From Boswellia sacra (taxonomy: Eukaryota; Streptophyta; Magnoliopsida; Sapindales; Burseraceae), in assembly GCA_013180625.2 (NCBI GenBank), contig SNVD02005036.1, positions 124,001 through 188,000 of the forward strand: a DNA stretch of 64,000 nt. Direction: 5' to 3'. Each line of letters starts with the position of its first letter. Position 1 is the stretch's first letter. The notes beneath the pieces are model-generated. The model worked only from the letters and a program-made list of their open reading frames with translations. It was not told the origin of the DNA and made no database searches. Made by a program: the position numbers and the translations under genes. Below are positions 1-11,936 of this stretch, one piece after another.

Positions 1-805
1 GAAAGCAGTAGTAGGGGTGTCCTGCTACTCTTTCAAGAATTTGGTCAAGGAAAGGTAAGGAAAAATGGTCTTTTCTAGTGACAGCATTTAATTTTCTATA
101 ATCAATGCACATCCTCCAACTAGATGAGACACGAGTTGGCAATAATTCCCCCTTTTTATTTTTAACAACTGTAATGCCAGATTTTTTAGGTACTACTTGT
201 GTAGGGCTTACCCACTTACTATCAGAAATAGGATAGATAATTCCCACATCAAGTTGTTTGAGAACTTCAGCCCTAATGACCTCTTTCATGTGTGGATTTA
301 ATCTCCTTTGAGGTTGTTGAGATGTTTTGGCATTTTACTCTAAATGTATTCTATGTGTGCAAATTAAAGGGTTAATGCCTTTTATATCTTTTAAAGTCCA
401 CCCAATTGCATTTTTATGCCTTTTAAGCACTTCTATCAACTTACCTTGTTGCTCGCAGGTGAGGGATGAAGAAATTACCACCGGATATGTCTGATTCTCC
501 CCAAGATATGCATATTTCAGTCCTTCAGGTAAGGGCTTCAATTCTAACTTAGGAGCTTCCTCTTCCTTGCTGTCATTCATTTGCCCCAATTCTTCAAATC
601 TTGATTTTGAGCCTTTTTCCAACACCTGTGCACAATCCAGTAAAGAATACATATCAGAAAGATCATGTTCTAGTTCCGTACTTGATTCTAACGAATTCAC
701 TAAACAAGTTTCCAAAGGGTCAGAAGAACTCCCTTTTTGGATGTGATCTTCCACAATAGATTCAATTACATTAGCCTCATCAATTTCATCTTCTTCTTCA
801 TTTGG
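1..805 (-). pseudogene. pol fragment: linker and start of reverse transcriptase
   Basis: This continues the frame of the gag-protease gene after one stop (806-808). A second stop at 335-337 splits it again. The acidic linker carries the pre-RT signature ELKPLPEGLKYAYLGE, followed downstream by WRMCIDYRKLNAVTRKDHF, which is the conserved N-terminal part of a gypsy RT. The window ends before the catalytic YVDD/FIDD box. Both stops are single-codon events in an otherwise open frame, so this is a recently decayed polyprotein rather than separate genes. Confidence 0.85.
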
Positions 806-2962
806 TTATTTGCACATATTGAAAACATTAAGTTCCAATGTCATGTTCCCAAATGATAGCTTCATGACTCCATTCCTGTAATTAATCAAAGCATTAGAGG
901 TAGCTAGAAATGGATGCCCTAAAATAACAGGAATTGAATTGCTTACTTCCACTGGTTGTGTGTCCAAGACGATAAAATCCACTGGGTAAATGAATTTATC
1001 GACTTGAACTAACACATCTTTTACTATTCCTCTTGGTACCTTAATTGATCTATCAGCAAGCAAAAGAGTCACAGAAGTTGGTTTTAACTCACCTAGATTG
1101 AGTTTTTGAAAAATCGAGTATGGAAGCAAATTCACACTAGCACCAAGATCAAGTAAAGCTTGTTCAATTTTATGGTCTCCAATAACACATAAAATTGTAG
1201 GACAACCTGGATCCTTATATTTCACTGTATTATTATTTTGAAGAATAGCACTTACTTGCTCGGCTAGAAAGGCCTTCTTTTTCACATTTAGTTTTCTTTT
1301 CACAGTGCACAAATCTTTCAAAAATTTTGCATAAGAAGGTACCTGTTTGATCACATCAAGCAAGGGAATGTTGACCTTTACATGTTTGAAAATTTCAAAG
1401 ATTTCAGAATTGTGAGTTTGCTTCTTTTGTGTGGCTAATGCTTGAGGAAATGGAGGCACAGATGAGGATATGGTTTCCTCTTCGCTAGGTGTTGGTTTAG
1501 CAGCCTCCTCCTGCCCTTTAGAGATCGATTCTTCTTCTTTCTCACAAGGGTCAGGAATGTGTTTTTCAACAATCTTACCATTGCGAAGGGTCATGACTGA
1601 CTTGGCTTGGTCAAAGTAATGGTGACTTGAACTTCCTGCATTTGAGTTAGATTGATCTTTGGGGTTTTGCAATGTTTGAGAAGGAAATTTTCCCTTCTCT
1701 TGGATGCTAAATGTAGATACAAATTTTGCAAGAGTTTCAAACAAATTTGCTAATGTTTGAGCAGTTTGACTATTGAAAGTCTCTTGCTTTGTAATGAATG
1801 AATGCACCGTTTCTTCAAAGTCATTCCTAGGAGGAGGAGCATATGCATGATCATAAGAATTTTGAAAATTTTGTCGTGTTTGAAAAGGGACTTGTGAAGA
1901 TTGTGCATGATTATCATTTTTCCAACTAAGATTTGGATGATTTCTCCAACCAGGATTGTAGGTTTGTGAATATGGATTGTGATTTGGCCTTTTGAAAGTG
2001 TTCAAGGCATTGGCTTCTTCATGGAGACATTCCCTAAAGGCAGGCAAAGTTGGACACTTATCAGTAGAATGGTCATTGTCATCACAAATGTTACAGACAT
2101 TTTCTTGAATAGAATTCAATTGACCACTCTTTTTCATTTCTAAAGCCTCGACTTTTCTAGCTAGGGATGCATATTTGGCTTGAAGGTCATGGTCTTCCCT
2201 AAGGTTGTAAATACCTCTATTAGATGTCGAGGTTTGGGCCTTGCTTGGTACCTCATAGGTGCCAGCAGTGTCCCAATTTTGTGCCTTTTCTGCTAAGGAA
2301 TCTAGGAAGTCAAGTGCTTCCTCATGGTCTTTTTCTTTAAATTCTCCTCTACACATTAATTCTACTAGTTGCCTATCTTGAGGTGTTAACCCTTCATAGA
2401 AATGTGCAATTATTCTCCAAGTTTCGAAACCATGGTGAGGACAGGTATTAAGTAGTTCCTTATACCTATCCCAACATTGGTAAAGGGTTTCCCCTTGTTT
2501 CTGAGAGAAATCATAAATTTGTCTTTTAAGAGAATTTGTTCTATGGGTAGGAAAAATTTTTTTCAAAAATTGTTTTTTCATCTCATCCCATGAACTGATG
2601 GAATTCGACCTCAAATTTTGTAGCCATGTTCTAGCTTTATCTTTTAAAGAAAAAAGAAAAAGCTTTAATCTAATGGTGTTTATGCTACAATTTGGGTCAG
2701 TGTAGGAGCTACATACCTCTTCAAAGAGTTTCAAGTGCGAATATGGGTTCTCCATGTCAAGGCCATGAAAAGTGGGTAGAAGTCGAACAAAACTTGGTTT
2801 GAAATTGAAATGGATTGAATCTGGAGGAGAAACTACACAAGATGGTGCACTAGTCCTTACCGGATTCATGTAGTTTCCGAGGGTTCTTCGTTGGTTTTGA
2901 TCATTTTGTTGCGAACGGTTGTCCCCTTCATCCGTGAATATTTTCTCATGATTGTTGGCCAT
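806..2962 (-). pseudogene. gag-protease polyprotein, Athila-type
   Basis: About 719 codons are open from the ATG at 2962 (protein starts MANNHEKIF); the frame is open further upstream, but the extra sequence is leader. The order is a retrotransposon gag domain (roughly residues 60-230, with RTWLQNLRSNSISSWDEMKKQF and FYEGL), a zinc-knuckle-like CNICDDNDHSTDKC, a Q/N-rich linker, and an aspartic protease with active-site motif DLGAS and flap-region LADRSIKVPRGI. The frame stops at 806 with TAA directly after NMCK, while the same frame continues as the pol linker, so the stop is best read as a nonsense mutation. Gag would form the virus-like particle and the protease would cleave the polyprotein. 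Confidence 0.88.
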
Positions 2963-3137
2963 GTTTTTTAAGGAAGATGATGTTTTTCTAACAAGTCTAC
3001 CACTAGATGTTCGTGACCAAATTTTCATGCAAGAAAGAGAGAAGAAAAGAGAGGAAAAGATGAACACAAAAAATAAAAAATTTAGATCTAAGATGAGAAA
3101 AGAGAATACTTACAATTTTGCACGCCAATTTTTACCT

Positions 3138-3155
3138 TCCCCGGCAACGGCGCCA
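3138..3155 (-). promoter_or_regulatory. Primer binding site for tRNA-Asp
   Basis: The minus strand reads TGGCGCCGTTGCCGGGGA, an 18-base complement to the 3' end of plant tRNA-Asp including CCA. It lies 6 bases inside the LTR end, as expected for the start of minus-strand cDNA synthesis. Confidence 0.92.
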
Positions 3156-3161
3156 AAAACT

Positions 3162-4526
3162 TGACACATCCAAAAAAGAATTGTCTTCCAAGTATAGGAG
3201 TGTCGAAGTAATAAAACCCGGTGAGACCGGGGTCGATCCACGAGGAAGGAGATTTTAGCGCTCAAATTATAAGCTAAGCAAATACGATATGATGATTTAA
3301 AGATATGACAAGATAATATCAACAATGGATGAGAATAATTAAAATGTGCAAGTAAAAGGAATTAACACAATAATAATGAAAGCTAAGGTTAGGGGATCCG
3401 CCCTCGATATTTCGAATAAGGATAATTAGCCCATTTTAGTTATATGAATTATATTTGTTTCATTACCAACATTTATACCACTTCTTGTAAATGGGTTCAA
3501 GCATCCAATGTGCCAATCATCATATGTCTACAACAAATCAAGGTTCCTAACTAGATTCGTGTCGGTAAAGAAGAACCATACATCATCTAGAAAGGATCCA
3601 AGCATTTGATGTGCCAAGGATTGTCGACAATGGATCAAGACCTCCACTTTACGAGTGGTGTCAAGATTGATTAAGAAATTAAATATAAATCATATTGAAT
3701 AAACATTATAAGATTAAGATTATTAAGCACATATTAAGGGTTAGAGAATCCTTATTCTCATATCAAGGGTTTCACCCTTTCACCTTAGCAAAAGAGAAAT
3801 TAGAAGAACATTATAATAGAAAGAAAATAAAATGCAAGAAAAAGGAAATTCATTAATAACATAAACACACAAAACACAATACAAGATCCTAGCCAAAGCC
3901 AAAATGTTCCAGCCAAGGCCAAGATGCCCTAATGAGTCACAAGGCACCTCTATTTATAGATACATCCAGGGGCAAACTTGTCAAATTATAAGGGCATAAT
4001 TGTCAAATATTATTTGTAAATATCTTTGACAATTGAGATCATTAGGCACCAACTTTGACAATCAATTTTGACATTGAAATGTTGAGAATTTTAATCACAT
4101 GTCTTCATGAAAGTTGTAGATATTTCTCTCAGCTTTCTAGAACATATTGATTTGCACAATTTGGATACGTATTTTGAGAGATACGGTCCAAATACTGAGG
4201 CCTGGTCAGACTGGGCCGAGACTGTAGATGGGTTCACTTCAAGCCCAATTTTGGTCCACTAAGAGCCCTAATTTGATGATGCTTGTGAAATGCAAGCTTG
4301 TATACAATTGAATCAGCTTTCCAAAACATTAAGAATTGCACCATTCTGATCTATAAATAGAGAGTTATGCCATTTTATAGAACCTGTAACAAAACCAAAA
4401 TTAAGAGAAATTAATTCCAAAGATGCAAAGACTACAAATATGCTTAAGTTGAGGAATTTAATGACACTATTAATGCAATATGATGAACTAAGCTCTTATT
4501 AAACATACATATTTAAGTGTTCATCA
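3162..4526 (-). repeat. 5' LTR of the Athila-type element
   Basis: On the minus strand the LTR begins TGATGAACACTTAAATATG and ends GGATGTGTCA, next to the primer site. TG...CA ends and a length near 1.37 kb fit the class. A TATA box (TCTATAAATAGAG, minus strand, about 3948-3960) lies at a plausible distance for transcription start near 3920. The outer boundary at 4526 is inferred from the point where copia gag reading resumes; the second LTR needed to prove it is outside the window. Confidence 0.7.
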
Positions 4527-5505
4527 AGCTTGATGAAACTGATTCCAAACAGATTGCTTTTCTAACAAAAAATTATGTCAAATTTATGAAAAAGAATTTC
4601 AGGAAAAAGAATCAAGGAAAGTCATCAAATTCAAATGAAGACAAGTTCAGGAAATTCGACAAGGAGAATGATAAGAAGAAATCGAAGCAGCCTGATAAGA
4701 AAGGACAGATTCAGTGTTATGAATGTTCTAGTTATGGGCATATTAAATCTGAATGTGCTACTCTCAAGAAGAAGAACAAAGGCTTGACAGCTACCTGAAG
4801 TGATGAATGAGAATCTGATTCAGAAGATCAAGAATGCATGAGTAATTTTGTTGCATTCACAACATCTGCAACTAACAAAGGGAAATATGTTATGACTGAC
4901 ATAACAAAATACTGCAGAACAAATGTTGATCATTCAGATACAGAAGATGATCTAGAATACTATGAAGAGTTGCAAGAAACTTACAATGCACTCCATAGTG
5001 AATGCCTGAGTCAGAAAGAAGAAATCAAAACTTTGAAGAAGGAGATTGAAGTGCTAAAATGTGAAAAATCATATGTTGAAAACTATATCACAGAACTGGA
5101 GCTTGCTTTGACAAACAAAACAACACATATTGAGAAAATTATAATAGAACTGATTGAGAGCAAAAGATGTGTTGATCAACTCAGAATTGTGTCAGCTAAA
5201 CTTGATCAAGTCTTGAGTCTTGGAAAAGACAATTCCAACAAACATGGATTGGGGTATACAGAAGGTAATGTTGCATCCTCATCAACAACAGTGTTCGTAA
5301 AAGCTTCAACATCAGGTAATGATTCTGAACCTAACTCAAAAAGGTCAAGTCCTAGTTCAAAAAGTAATAAAGTATTTGTTTCCCCTCTAAGTTATTTCAA
5401 ATCCAATCCTGAAAAGGTAAGAAAATTCATTCCAACTTGTTATTTTTGCGGGAAAAAGGGACATATTGACCTAAATGTTTTAAATTGTTGAACCTTTTGC
5501 ATAAA
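4527..5505 (+). pseudogene. copia gag, C-terminal half
   Basis: The fragment starts in mid-protein (LDETDSKQIAFLTKNYVKF), continues through a K-rich stretch to a zinc knuckle CYECSSYGHIKSEC (C-x2-C-x4-H-x4-C), and after two in-frame TGA codons (about 4796 and 4808, probably former TGG) through an acidic region and a predicted coiled coil (EELQETYNALHSECLSQKEE onward). A second zinc-knuckle start, CYFCGKKGHI, is cut by a frameshift near 5470. Two knuckles separated by a coiled coil are typical of SIRE gag. The N-terminal UBN2-type gag domain is missing because of the upstream insertion. Confidence 0.8.
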
Positions 5506-7140
5506 AAATTAAAACAGTTCAAACTGTTATCAAAGACACAATTGCAGTGGGTTAAGAAAGAGAAGACAGTCTGCAAAGTTGCTTTTACTGCACTTAAGTA
5601 TTCTTCTAACGATTTGTGGTATTTTGACAGTGGTTGTTCCAGGCACATGACTGGAAATAAATGGTTTTGGAAAGATTTTGAAGCATGCAGGGAAGGAAAT
5701 GTCACTTATGGAGATGGAGCAAAGAGTAAGATAATTGGCTAAGGCACTTTGAATGTCAAAGGACTAGCCGACTTCCAAAATGTCTTGCTGGTTGAAGGTT
5801 TGAAAGTTAACCTAATTAGTACTAGTCAGATATGTGATGACAAGTGTATTGTTAATTTCACACAAAACAAATGTATGGTTTTAGACAATTTTGATAAATG
5901 CATTTTAGAAGGAAATAGATCTTCGGATAATTGTTATTTGGTAAAAATTGCATTTCAAGCTAAGACTTCAGATTTAGAATTGTGGCATAAAAAATTAAGA
6001 CACTTAAGTTACAAAGACTTGGTTAAATTAACTAAGTTAGGTGCTGTAAAAGGAGTTCCTAAACTTGATAACAAAGTTAATGAAATTTGTGGACCATGTC
6101 AAATGGGAAAACAAATTAGAAGTGCATACAAATCCATTCCACATCTTAGCACATCCAAAATACTTGATTTGTTTCACATGGATCTTATGGATCCTTTGCA
6201 AATTGGAAGCATTACTGGTAAGAGATACATATTTGTTTGTGTGGATAACTATTCTAGATATACTTGAGTTGATTTTATTAAAGAAAAATCTGACATTTTT
6301 GAAGCTTTCAGGAATCTTTGTATTAAGCTTGAAAATGAACAAAATAGGAACATTGGCAGTATAGTGAGAATAAGAAATGATAATGGCATGGAGTTTGAAA
6401 ACGTTAGCTATGTTGACTTTTGCAAATATCATGGAATTGAACATGAATTTTCAGCTCTCAAAACTCCTAAACAAAATGGCATTGTGGAAAGAAAAAACAG
6501 AACTCTTCAAGAGATGGCTAGAGTGATGCTCAATAGCAAAAAGTTGACCAAAAGGCTATGGGCTGAAGCAACAAGCACTACTTGTTATATTTCAAATAGA
6601 GTTTTTCTAAGACCTGGCACTAACCAGACACCTTATAAAATTTTGAAAGGAAGAAAACCTAATTTGAAATATTTTCATGTTTTTAGATGCAGGTGTTACA
6701 TCTTAAAAGACAGAGAGTTGTTAGGCAAATTAGATCCAAGAAGTGATGAAGGAGTTTTTGTGGGATATGCACAAAACAACAAAGCTTTTCGAGTCTATAA
6801 TCTTTGAATTGAGTCAGTCATGGAATCTGCAACGTAATATTTGATGATCTGGATGATTATGCAAAGTACTCACAAGAGGAAAACATAACCAGCTTTACAG
6901 AAGATATAGAAAAATCAGTTTCTGACAGCAATAATAATAGAGACGATTCAGTTATGAAATAGGAAACAACTATTGTTACATCAGACATAACAATGATGAC
7001 TGACAACTCAGATCTAAACCGAAACTCAATTAGAAATGAAGATGAAAGAAAAGATTCACCCACTTGGATATAGAAGGCACATTCAACCAGCTCTATCATG
7101 GGAACACCAGATGGTATGATGAAAACTAGGAACAAGGTAA
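5506..7140 (+). pseudogene. copia pol, part 1: protease and integrase
   Basis: The protease region has DLWYFDSGCSRHMTG around the active-site D-S-G (about 5615-5660). A TAA at 5740-5742 interrupts it. It is followed by the GAG-pre-integrase region with ELWHKKLRHLSYKDLVKL and CGPCQMGK, i.e. the H-H-C-C zinc-binding motif. The integrase core keeps DLFHMDLMDP (first Asp), RNDNGMEFEN (second Asp) and PKQNGIVERKNRTL (Glu). A TGA at 6265-6267 replaces the Trp of SRYTW, and a TGA at 6805-6807 plus a frameshift near 6830 break the segment between integrase and RT. The integrase would insert the cDNA; this copy cannot encode it intact. Confidence 0.85.
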
Positions 7141-8706
7141 GAAATTAGGTAAGATTTGCGTGTTATGTTTCATTAGTTGAACCAAAAAATGTGAAAGAAG
7201 CATTAAAAGAAGATGTTTGGATTCAAGCAATACAGGATGAACTTAATCAGTTTAAAAGGAATGAAGTATGGGAATTAGTTCCTAGGCCAGAAAATGCAAA
7301 TGTCATTGGAACTAAATGGATATTCAAAAATAAAACTGATGAAAGTGGTCAAGTAGTAAGAAATAAGGCTAGGCTAGTAGCACAACGTTACACACAAGTA
7401 GAAGGCATAGACTTTGATGAAACCTTTGCACCAGTAGCTAGACTTGAGTTAATCAAATTACTACTTGTAATTGCTTGTTTGCTTGATTTTAAGTTGTACC
7501 AAATGGATGTTAAAACAACCTTTTTAAATGACTATCTCAATGAAGAAGTTTTTGTTGAACAACTTAAGGGTTTTGAAAATCCTAAACATCCTGATTTTGC
7601 GTACGAATTGCATAAAGCTTTGTATGGGTTAAAACAAGCTCCTAGAGCTTGGTATGAAAGGTTGATAAACTTTTTAATCAATAGAGGTTATAATAGAGGC
7701 AGCAATGATAAGACTTTGTTTATCAAACATGCATCTAACTATTTTATTGTTGCTCAAATATATGTAGATGACATTGTGTTTAGATCAACTAACAAAAACA
7801 AAACTAATGAGTTTGTTAAGTTGATGTAGGAAGAGTTTGAGATAAGCATGGTAGGAGAATTAAATTTCTTTCTTGGATTACAGGTTAAACAAATGAATGA
7901 TAGGATATTCAAATCTCAATCAAAATAGCTAAAAATCTTGTAAAGAAATTTGGGCTTGAGAATGCAAAACCTATGAAAACTTTAATCAGTACTAACCTGA
8001 AACTTTCAAAAGAGAATGCAAGAAAAGATGTTGATGCAAGTTTATATAGAAGCATCATTGGCAGTTTGTTATACCTCACAGCAAGTAGACCATACTTGTG
8101 TTTTAGTGTAGGACTTTGTGCAAGATTTCAAGCAAATCCCAAAGAATCACATCTAGCAGTAGCTAAAAGAATCATCAGGTATGTACATGGAACCCATGAT
8201 TATGGTATATGGTTTTCTAAAGATACAAATGATTATCTTGCAAGGTTTAGTGATGCTAACTGGGCAAGAAATGCAGATGATAGAAAAAGCACATCAGGAG
8301 GATGTTTTTATCTTGGTACTAACTTAGTTTCTTGGCATAGCAAAAAATAGAATTCTATTTCTTTATCTACTACTAAAGCCGAATGCATAGTAGTAGGAAG
8401 TTGGTGCACACAACTACTTTGGATGACGCAAATGTTGAGTTATTATAGTATTGAACAAAAGCCTAAAACTGTGTTTTGTGATAATATTAGTCCTATAAAC
8501 ATTTTTAAAAATCCTGTTCAGTATTCTAGAACAAAACATATTGACATAAGATACCATTTTATAAGGAAACTTATAGAGCCTAAGGTGATGCACATTGAAC
8601 ACATCTCTACTGATAAATAATTAGTTGACTTGTTCACTAAGACATTTGATACAACAAGATTTGAGAATCTAAGAAAGGTCTTAGGCATTTGTCAGTTTTC
8701 TAAATA
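7141..8706 (+). pseudogene. copia pol, part 2: reverse transcriptase and RNase H
   Basis: The RT begins near KEALKEDVWIQAIQDEL and contains GTKWIFKNK, FDETFAPVARLE, YQMDVKTTFLND and the catalytic YVDDIVF (about 7759-7779), all in order and intact to 7829, where Q becomes TAG. A frameshift follows near 7925. RNase H resumes at 7973 with YRSIIGSLLYLTASRP, FSDANWARNADDRKSTSGG and, after a TAG at 8348-8350, KAECIVVGSWC. A TAA at 8618-8620 precedes the terminal LVDLFTKTFDTTRFENLRK. The whole is about 520 codons, the expected size for copia RT-RH. Confidence 0.87.
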
Positions 8707-9541
8707 AGCATTGCTTGTTGTTATGTTAATTATATCTGCAATATCATAAGTTTTCTTCTAATTAAGCATGTGTGAGCTGTAATATAAACTTTTGTGTAAT
8801 GTTAAGATGCTAGTTTAAAATTAAAAAAAATACAGAGAGGGCTACCAATATATGATGTGTGAAAAATATCATTGAGAGCAACCTCAGGATATCTAAGAAA
8901 TATGCTGAGGTCACCCACTCAAATAAAAAGGGTTACTTCTATATTATGTGAAAGCTACTGTATTATAATCCAATGTGATTAAATCTTAAATACATCAAAA
9001 ATAGTATTTTTTACATTTAAATTGATTGAAAAATAAATGAAAATAGCTTTCATATGAAGATAATAAACAGCTATGAAATATACTTCTTTAGAATGATTCA
9101 TATGATGTTCAGATATTGTTGTTACGATTCATGTAATTGTTTTTTGTTATGTTATTCATATCATACGATGCTCTTTGTGCCCATCTGAAATTTAACTTTT
9201 CTTGTGTGTCTATGTTTCAACATGCCATGTCAGCCTTATTGAATTGAGGGGGAGAAACTTTAGTGGCGGGAATCCTAACTCTATTAGAATTCCTTATTTT
9301 AATGGAAATCAAATTTTAAATTTTTGTTCATTAATGATTTTATTAAGTAGTTTTGGAAAAGGATTTAACTTTAAATTTTGTGGGAAACGAAATTGTATTA
9401 AAATCAGTCTCTTCCCAAGTTTATCACAAATACAGTTAAGGCTCTCTTTGTTCATATCATACTCGATCAACTGTGTCTCCATTCTCTCTCGTCTCGCTTC
9501 TCTCTGTTATGAGAAAATCTTACAGCTCTCAAACCCTAGCA
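8707..9541 (+). other. Noncoding spacer between pol and env-like ORF of the copia element
   Basis: This is AT-rich sequence with no convincing frame; the ORF at 9202-9558 has no recognisable composition or motif. SIRE elements normally have a spacer here before their third ORF. Nothing else is seen. Confidence 0.5.
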
Positions 9542-11455
9542 ATGTCGACATCTTCTGAATCCTTAAAGACCACCGGTACATCATCTTCTCAACATGACCC
9601 TGGTCATAATAGTAGCGATAGCTCTCAGTCGTCTCAATCTCAACAATAACACGCAGAGATCCCAATTGATCCTGCAATGAGTGAAGATGAGTCAATTCTT
9701 ATCAAGCGAATGAAAGACAAAGTGAAGCCAAAGTTCAACAAGTTCCTCTCAACAACTGTTAAGTAGAATTTCTTGAAATATACATCAAAGAGGAAGTTGC
9801 AGATGGAAAGGCCAGTGAAGCTAACCGACTTCAACAAGTATGGTTTAAGTGAACTTCTTAGGTCTATTTACTGGACTCGAATGGTAAACAACTCCCTACC
9901 CCTTGTTAAGTCTTTAATTCAAGAATCTTATGCGAATATAACTGCTTCTATTGATGACCCGAAGAGCTATCATTATCACAAAGTATATTGTAGAGGAAAG
10001 TTTGTGAAACTTTCATCAAATGTCATCAACACATTCTATGATATACCAATAGGTAGTTTGCACTATGTTGAAGAAAACTTTGATATGGCAATTGCACTTA
10101 AGGAATTGAGAGGATATAGTTTGGAATTTGAGAGATGTCATTGATCAACAATACCTTAGAAAGAAATATAGGGTTTTGCATAAAATTGCTTAGTTTGATT
10201 GGTTTCCCTCTTCACAGTAGAACCAGGTCAAGGGAGACAGAATGAAATTTCTGTTTTGTTTGGACACAAATAAACCCATTAATCTAGGTTTATGGATTTA
10301 TAGGATGAATATTCAGATTGCACCATATAAATCCGATTACCATTTGCTTGTATTTCCTTGTTTAATTCAAGGTATTTTATCTCAAAATGGTATTCCCATT
10401 AGCCCCAAAGAACACACTGAAATTTTGTCTAAGTCTATCACAAAAGGATTTCTACATTGACTGCATGATAAAAGTGATCTACCTGTACCTGAACCAAAAC
10501 CAAGATGAGTCTGCAATAATCCAATGAGCAATGTGGAAGAACAACTTGCTTTGATCAATTCTATTTTGACTGATAGAGTGTAGGATCTTAAGGACATCAA
10601 AGCCAAGCAGTCTGTTTTGTAGGAAAACTTGTAGGACAATCTGTTGCAGCAAAAGAACCACAACCTATGAAAACTGAAGATGTGGTACGTGAGCAGTCTG
10701 CTAAGCAAATGTCAGAGACTGATGAGCAAATGCCTGAGGCAATTGAGCAAATGCCTGCAGAGGATCAAGATGAACAACTTGTTGTTGAGCCCGACATGAC
10801 AGCAACAAAGAAGATGAAGAAAAAGAAATCCAAGAAAAAAATTAAGGGAACTGATTTGAAGGGCAAGAAGAAGATTAAAGTGGTGAAGAAAAAGTCTAAC
10901 AAGAAGAAGAAGAAAATTGAAACAATAGTCCCAGAACTGAGGGATGAGTCCTTGTCAGATGAACCAACTCAAGTCGAACCCGAAATGACATTGCCTTCAC
11001 CAGCTGCTAAAGCAGAACCTGATATTGCACCAGTCCCTGAAGCAGCATAACATATCTCTCCACCTCCACCACAGTCACCTCCATATGTAGTAGAAACCAC
11101 ACCAAGTGCAAAACACACACAGGAACCCATTCCTACAGCAGACACAACAGAATCAACCACAGCACCCCCATCTTAGCTTATAGCAGCATCACTTATGGAT
11201 CTACAACAACTTGTTGTTAAGTTGCAGCCAACAAAAATTAGTGTTGACAGACTTGATAAGGATATCTGTAAGATTATGGCAGAGGTCACTGCTACTTCAT
11301 CTGCTACAATTGAAGCACAGCTAACTCCTGTGGCTTCTGAATAGCCTACACCTACCACTACTAGGAAAAGGTTCAAAGTAAAGGCTGAAAGATTCAAAAA
11401 GCAACTTGGCAGTTCCTCTTCCCCTCATGTTCGCAAGTCTCCCCGACTTTGTTAA
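9542..11455 (+). pseudogene. Env-like third ORF of SIRE type, decayed
   Basis: From ATG 9542 (MSTSSESLKTTGTSSS) one frame runs to 10144 with only two stops, TAA near 9647 and TAG near 9764, each at a likely former Q codon. The part from 9773 is a globular region rich in F, Y and L (LTDFNKYGLSELLRSIYW, KFVKLSSNVINTFYDIP). Further segments follow in shifted frames: NLGLWIYRMNIQIAPYKSDY at about 10270-10330, then a Q/E-rich, Lys-rich and finally Pro/Thr-rich tail to 11455. SIRE/Maximus elements carry such an ORF after pol, and it has been called envelope-like. No signal peptide or convincing transmembrane segment is visible, so a true envelope role is not supported here. Confidence 0.65.
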
Positions 11456-11919
11456 TTTTTTTTTTTGGAACTTGTACTAAAATCAAGGGGGAGATTGGTA
11501 GCAGTTTCTGATAACTCTCTATTCTATCTATTTTTGATATTTTTGTTTTTGATATTTTTTTGTTGCTTCTCCTTCACTTAAAAGGTAGTAAGTAAGGAGG
11601 AGTGAGGAGTCTTTACCTGTGCTTTAGAACTATTCTATGCTTTGTTTTTTTTAACTTAATACTTTACTGTGTTTTGTGTTATTTCTGATCATGCTTTGGT
11701 TACAGTGTTGTTTGAAAAGATTGTCAACTTCACTTTGTTTTGTTTTGCAGGAAATGCATATTCAGAACATCTTTCTGTTATGAGATTTGTAACTGCACAA
11801 TTGTTATTTATTTAAGTGTGATATTTTCAGTTTGCTCGATCATGATTGCTGATAGTTGTTTCTAACTTATCTTTGTGTGATATTTTTTTAGAAATAGTGT
11901 GGTGTTTTCATCACAAGTT

Positions 11920-11936
11920 GCCAAAAAGGGGGAGAT
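11920..11936 (+). promoter_or_regulatory. Polypurine tract of the copia element
   Basis: The tract AAAAAGGGGGAGAT directly precedes the TGTTGG start of the 3' LTR, where plus-strand cDNA priming is expected. A near copy (AAGGGGGAGATTGG) lies about 440 bases upstream, near 11485. Confidence 0.8.

Larger units (their letters stand above)
1..4526 (-). mobile_element. Athila-type Ty3/gypsy retrotransposon, left part outside window
   Basis: Read on the minus strand, the order is 5' LTR, tRNA-Asp primer binding site, gag-protease, then the start of reverse transcriptase, which runs off the window at base 1. The tRNA-Asp primer site, the gag-protease in one frame and the protease motif DLGASVNLLPYS fit the Athila branch of Ty3/gypsy. 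The element sits inside a copia gag gene: copia coding sequence resumes at about 4527 on the opposite strand, in mid-gag. The copia 5' part and the other LTR of this element should therefore lie left of the window. It is non-functional as it stands, because at least two in-frame stops break its polyprotein. Confidence 0.85.

Noticed and set aside
3138..3155. Possible tRNA-Asp gene
   Set aside because: Only the 18 bases complementary to the tRNA 3' end are present, at the primer-site position next to an LTR.
4350..4362. CTATAAATAGAG on the plus strand as a TATA box
   Set aside because: It lies inside the LTR of a minus-strand element and no plus-strand transcript start or ORF fits; the minus-strand box at about 3948-3960 suits the element.
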